Position numbers and translations under genes: made by a program
Notes under the pieces: model-generated
The model's database searches: none
Seen by the model: the letters and a program-made list of their open reading frames with translations, nothing else
What the model was told of the DNA's origin: nothing
Assembly (NCBI GenBank): GCA_023266355.1
Contig: JAHFQM010000002.1
Span: 434,001 to 498,000 of the forward strand
From: Aquabacterium sp.
Lineage (GTDB): Bacteria; Pseudomonadota; Gammaproteobacteria; Burkholderiales; Burkholderiaceae_C
Direction: 5' to 3'
DNA length: 64,000 bases
Shown here: positions 61,088 through 64,000 of the stretch, piece after piece
How the letters are laid out: each line of letters starts with the position of its first letter
Numbering within the stretch: position 1 is the stretch's first letter

Positions 61088-61426
61088 TCAGTAACCGCCA
61101 CGGCCACCGCCGTAGCCGCCGCCGCTGCCGTAGCCGCCACGCGAGCCGCCGCCACCGAAACCACCGCTCGGACGGTCTTCCTTGGGACGGGCCAGGTTGA
61201 CGGTCAGGTCACGGCCTTCCAGTTGTTGGCCGTGCAGGGCGCGGATGGCAGCTTGCGCTTCTTCGGCAGTGCCCATTTCCACGAAGCCGAAGCCCTTGGA
61301 GCGGCCGCTGTCACGGTCCATCATGACCTTGGCGGATTGGACCGAACCGAATTCGGAGAAGGCGTGCTGCAGGCTTTCGTCGCGCACGGAGTAGGCCAGG
61401 TTGCCAACGTAGAGTTTGTTGTTCAT
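61088..61426 (-). CDS. RRM-type RNA-binding protein, Gly-rich
   Basis: The 112-residue product is one RNA recognition motif (about residues 3-80) with RNP2 KLYVGNLAY and RNP1 SKGFGFVEM, and a glycine-rich tail with YGSGGGYGGGRGGY. Such small RRM proteins are widespread in Burkholderiales and cyanobacteria and are often cold-responsive. It follows infA by 41 bp and precedes a terminator, so it is likely in one transcript with infA. Confidence 0.92.
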   Translation of the reverse strand: MNNKLYVGNLAYSVRDESLQHAFSEFGSVQSAKVMMDRDSGRSKGFGFVEMGTAEEAQAAIRALHGQQLEGRDLTVNLARPKEDRPSGGFGGGGSRGGYGSGGGYGGGRGGY

Positions 61427-61467
61427 GGTGTGTCTTTCAAAAATGAAAAGGGATGTTGAGCGGGTGC

Positions 61468-61734
61468 TCAGCGGAATTTGCGACGCATGGGTGCAGGTGC
61501 ACCACCAGCGCGCGGTTCGAGGTGGCGGAAGGTGATGCGGCCTTTGCTCAAGTCATACGGCGAGAGCTCCAGCGACACCTTGTCGCCCGCCAGGATGCGG
61601 ATGCGGTTTTTGCGCATCTTGCCGCCCGAATAGGCGACAAGGGTGTGACCGTTTTCGAGGGTCACGCGGAAGCGGGCATCGGGCAGAACTTCGTCCACCT
61701 GGCCACGCATTTCGATGAGGTCTTCCTTGGACAC
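61468..61734 (-). CDS. infA: Translation initiation factor IF-1
   Basis: The 88-residue product is an IF-1 of the S1/OB fold: [59 protein letters not shown] and KGRITFRH. The C-terminal tail [15 protein letters not shown] is longer than in E. coli IF-1. It helps initiator tRNA selection at the 30S P site. Betaproteobacteria often have two infA genes; this may be the one outside the ribosomal protein operon, which is inferred from the neighbours. Confidence 0.95.
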   Translation of the reverse strand: MSKEDLIEMRGQVDEVLPDARFRVTLENGHTLVAYSGGKMRKNRIRILAGDKVSLELSPYDLSKGRITFRHLEPRAGGAPAPMRRKFR

Positions 61735-61770
61735 AGGTCTCCTAAGGTGAGGAAGCTGGCTGCGCGGCGA

Positions 61771-62016
61771 TCAGGCCGAACAGTTGGACTGACGCACGAA
61801 GCGGCGGCCCTGGTCCGCGGCATAGCGGATGGCCTCGTCGTGGGTGGGAAAGCAAGGGATGAAGCGGAAGACCCGGTCATGGGTGCCGCGGCCGCGTCCA
61901 CTGCGGATGGAAATCGAGGCAGCGTACTGGCCCGATTCATTGAGTTTGGCGAACGGTGACAGGCAGAACTTGTCAACCGAAAACGAGGAGGCAGGGAAAG
62001 GATTCAAAAGATTCAC
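61771..62016 (-). CDS. Small conserved-looking protein upstream of infA, start uncertain
   Basis: The C-terminal 55 residues look like a real protein: FCLSPFAKLNESGQYAASIS, then IRSGRGRGTHDRVFRFIPCF and DEAIRYAADQGRRFV. I recall similar short proteins in Burkholderiales but do not assign a function. No ATG exists in the frame; GTG at 62016 and TTG at 62007 (78 to 81 codons) are the closest starts and neither has a strong ribosome-binding site, while the frame stays open to a TTG at 62091. It is 36 bp upstream of infA on the same strand, so it may be in the infA-RRM transcript. Confidence 0.55.
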   Translation of the reverse strand: MNLLNPFPASSFSVDKFCLSPFAKLNESGQYAASISIRSGRGRGTHDRVFRFIPCFPTHDEAIRYAADQGRRFVRQSNCSA

Positions 62017-62426
62017 TGAGGGCCGAAAGGCCTGGGAGAAAATCCGCACGGCACAAGGTGCATCGAACGGAGAAGCTTGCCTGGGAAACAACCCGGTGCC
62101 GGTTCGCGGCGGAGGTCAGGTGCCTTGGGTGGCACGTTCAGCAGACTCAACCCGGAACTGTGTGTCAGGATTGGTGCTGGCGTTTCAAGCTCAGGCAGAT
62201 GGCGCTGAGCAGGCAAGCAGCCTGCAGCGCTGCTCCGCACTCTAACAGCATCTTGTGAAATGTGCTCACTTATTTTTGCCGCAGCGCGAAAAGGCGCCTG
62301 GAACGCACATGAAACGCGCATGAAACGCGCATTGAGTCCGGTCGCGACAGGCGCCAAGGTGCCGCGCTAAAGTCTCAGGCAGATCTTCTCACACCCCACG
62401 CACACAGCCGCGTCCCACACCCGACC
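62017..62426. other. Gene-free region before the M48 gene
   Basis: I see no gene in this 410-bp divergent region. At 62309-62330 ATGAAACGCGC is repeated twice in tandem, with a partial unit before it. A 16-codon reading (MKRALSPVATGAKVPR) starts in the second copy at 62320, but it has no support beyond the frame. GGCC/GGCC flank TTTC just upstream of the minus-strand start at 62016. Confidence 0.4.
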
Positions 62427-64000
62427 ATGCGCAAGCCCTGCACCCCTCGGATTTCAGCCGCCACCCCACGCCCCTGGCAACGTGCCGCAGCGACGCTGGC
62501 GCTCTCGGCCTTCTGCTCGGCGCTGTTGAGCGCCTGCGGCAGCACCGTCGTCAACCCTGTGACCGGCGAGGCCGAGCGCTCCGTGATGGACGAGCCTGCC
62601 GAGATCGCCCAAGGCCAAAAAGCCCACCAGCAGGTGCTCAAGGAGCAGCGCGCCTACGCCAACCCGAAGGTGCAGGCCTACGTCAACACGCTGGGCCAGA
62701 AACTGGCGGCGCAGTCGCACCGCGCCAACCTGGCGTGGACCTTCACCGTGCTGGACAGCCCCGAGGTCAATGCCTTCGCCCTGCCCGGCGGCTACGTGTA
62801 CGTGACCCGCGGCATCATGGCCTACCTGGACAGCGAGGCCGAACTGGCCGGCGTGATGGGCCACGAGATCGGCCACGTCACTGCGCGCCACGGCGCACAG
62901 CGCGCGACACGGCAGCAAAACGCCGGGCTGGGTGTGCTGGCGGCGACGGTGCTGGGCGTGGTGCTGGAGGGTGCCGGCGTGCGCGGCGCCACCGACCTCG
63001 CGGGCCAAGTCTCGCAGACCGCCGCGGCAGGCTACGTCGCTTCCTACAGCCGCGAGCAGGAGTCCCAGGCCGACGAGCTCGGCGCCGAGTACCTGGCGCG
63101 CAACCACTACAACCCGCGCAACATGGTGGACGTCATCCAGGTGCTCAAAAGCCAGGAGCAGTTCGCCGCCGACACCGCCCGCGCCGAGGGCCGCCAGGCG
63201 CCATCGGGCAACAACTGGCTGGCGTCCCACCCCAGCAACGCGCAACGCCTCGCGGACATCCGCACCATCGCGCTGCAATACCAGACACCGCCAACGCGCT
63301 ACGACGACGATGGCCGCGCCCGCTACCTGCAAACGGTCGAGGGCATGGTGTTTGGCGACAGCCGCGAGGAAGGCGTGGTGCGCGGCTCGCAATTCGTGCA
63401 CCAAGGCCTGGGCATGGCCCTGACCGCGCCTTCGGGCTGGCGGGTGCGCAATGGCAGCGATGCCATCACCCTCGTCAATGCCGCGGGTGATGCGGGCCTG
63501 GTCGTGACGGTGTTGCCGCCCAACACCCAGGGCTCGCACGAAGACCTGCTGCGCCAACTGCTCAAGGCCAACCAGAACCGCGTCGAAGGCAACCTGGACA
63601 AGCGCAGCCTGCACGGGCTGCCGGCCACGCATTTCGATGGCGTGGTGCGCAATGCGCAAGGTGCCGCGACCGCCGTGCACCTGACTTTGGTCGATGGGCC
63701 CCTGTCACGCCGCTACCTGATGCGCCACGTGGGCCGCGACGCCGCTGCCTTGCAAAGGGCCGACACGCCGCTGCGCGAGGCCGAGGCCTCGTTCCGGGCG
63801 ATCACACCGGCCGACCGCGAGGCCGCCAAGCCCTGGGTGATCAAGGCCGTGCCCTTCCCCAAGGGGGGCTTTGCGGAACTTGCACGCGGCTCTGTTTTGG
63901 CCGCTTTCATGCCGGCAGCCCAGGCCGAGGGGCAGCTGCGCCTGATGAACAGCGCCTACGGCCAGGACAGCGCAGATGGCACAGGCCACATCGCCGAGCC
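62427..64000 (+). CDS. M48 family metalloprotease lipoprotein, right end missing
   Basis: The frame is open to the window edge, giving 524 codons. The N-terminus is a lipoprotein signal (SAFCSALLSACGS, Cys37). The M48 domain has zinc motif HEIGHVTARH (near residue 150) and the third ligand Glu in SREQESQADELGAEY, with a BepA/YfgC-like layout. SNNWLASHPSNAQRLADI-like text reads ASHPSNAQRLADIRTI. From about residue 315 there is a different C-terminal domain (GLGMALTAPSGWRVRNGSDA). It is probably a periplasmic outer-membrane quality-control protease. The ATG at 62427 is chosen because it places the lipobox. Confidence 0.92.
   Translation, partial: MRKPCTPRISAATPRPWQRAAATLALSAFCSALLSACGSTVVNPVTGEAERSVMDEPAEIAQGQKAHQQVLKEQRAYANPKVQAYVNTLGQKLAAQSHRANLAWTFTVLDSPEVNAFALPGGYVYVTRGIMAYLDSEAELAGVMGHEIGHVTARHGAQRATRQQNAGLGVLAATVLGVVLEGAGVRGATDLAGQVSQTAAAGYVASYSREQESQADELGAEYLARNHYNPRNMVDVIQVLKSQEQFAADTARAEGRQAPSGNNWLASHPSNAQRLADIRTIALQYQTPPTRYDDDGRARYLQTVEGMVFGDSREEGVVRGSQFVHQGLGMALTAPSGWRVRNGSDAITLVNAAGDAGLVVTVLPPNTQGSHEDLLRQLLKANQNRVEGNLDKRSLHGLPATHFDGVVRNAQGAATAVHLTLVDGPLSRRYLMRHVGRDAAALQRADTPLREAEASFRAITPADREAAKPWVIKAVPFPKGGFAELARGSVLAAFMPAAQAEGQLRLMNSAYGQDSADGTGHIAE

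Overview
The window looks like a chromosomal segment from a high-GC betaproteobacterium of the order Burkholderiales, in the Aquabacterium/Leptothrix/Ideonella-like part of it. Evidence is the gene order dapC-dapD-(pilT-like)-dapE-prmB, the order pyrG-kdsA-eno-ftsB, a PEP-CTERM protein gene, and codon use strongly biased to G/C in the third position. Genus-level placement is inference only.

The left third (1-24.8 kb) is accessory. Two paralogous minus-strand operons, each DUF1800 -> DUF1501 (Tat signal) -> giant RTX/haemolysin-type repeat protein, lie at 1-5628 and 8601-18336, with matching upstream regions (5629-5830 and 18337-18538). Between them are a compact three-gene plus-strand operon of unknown function (6033-7670) and a PEP-CTERM protein gene (7933-8544). 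From 18.5 to 19.6 kb there is no convincing gene: a degenerate tandem array with 21-bp period, a good sigma-70-like promoter, a G-rich tract with a canonical G-quadruplex motif, and a perfect 13-bp inverted repeat. Immediately after it comes a lower-GC gene (19608-20159) with PD-(D/E)xK nuclease features. It is bracketed by core sites GTTAGAGC and GCTCTAAC and followed by an attC-like imperfect palindrome, so it resembles a single integron gene cassette. A secreted cysteine-repeat protein and a run of small exported, lipoprotein or membrane genes follow (20.2-24.8 kb).

The remaining part (24.8-64 kb) is mostly conserved housekeeping: lysine/diaminopimelate synthesis (dapC, dapD, dapE) with a PilT/PilU-like ATPase inside the operon; prmB; an ABC-F ATPase; the ohrR/ohr organic peroxide pair with a perfect palindromic operator; an NlpC/P60 hydrolase; moaA-mobA for molybdenum cofactor; rnhA, a methyltransferase, gloB and mltD (the last two divergent from the first two); recR-ybaB-dnaX; an RhlE-type DEAD-box helicase; yaaA, a peroxiredoxin, a gamma-carbonic-anhydrase-like protein and hslO; a TruC-like pseudouridine synthase; a pnuC/NadR-like nicotinamide riboside pair; pyrG-kdsA-eno-ftsB; plsC; mutS overlapping an Anbu proteasome-like gene; an infA/RRM operon; and an M48 metalloprotease cut by the right edge.

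Two genes run off the window: the first RTX gene at the left edge (its 3' end is missing) and the M48 protease at the right edge. I found no rRNA, tRNA, CRISPR array, insertion sequence or integrase gene. The best candidates for something new are the duplicated DUF1800-DUF1501-RTX locus, the three-gene operon inside it, and the cassette-like nuclease gene with its repeat-rich upstream region.
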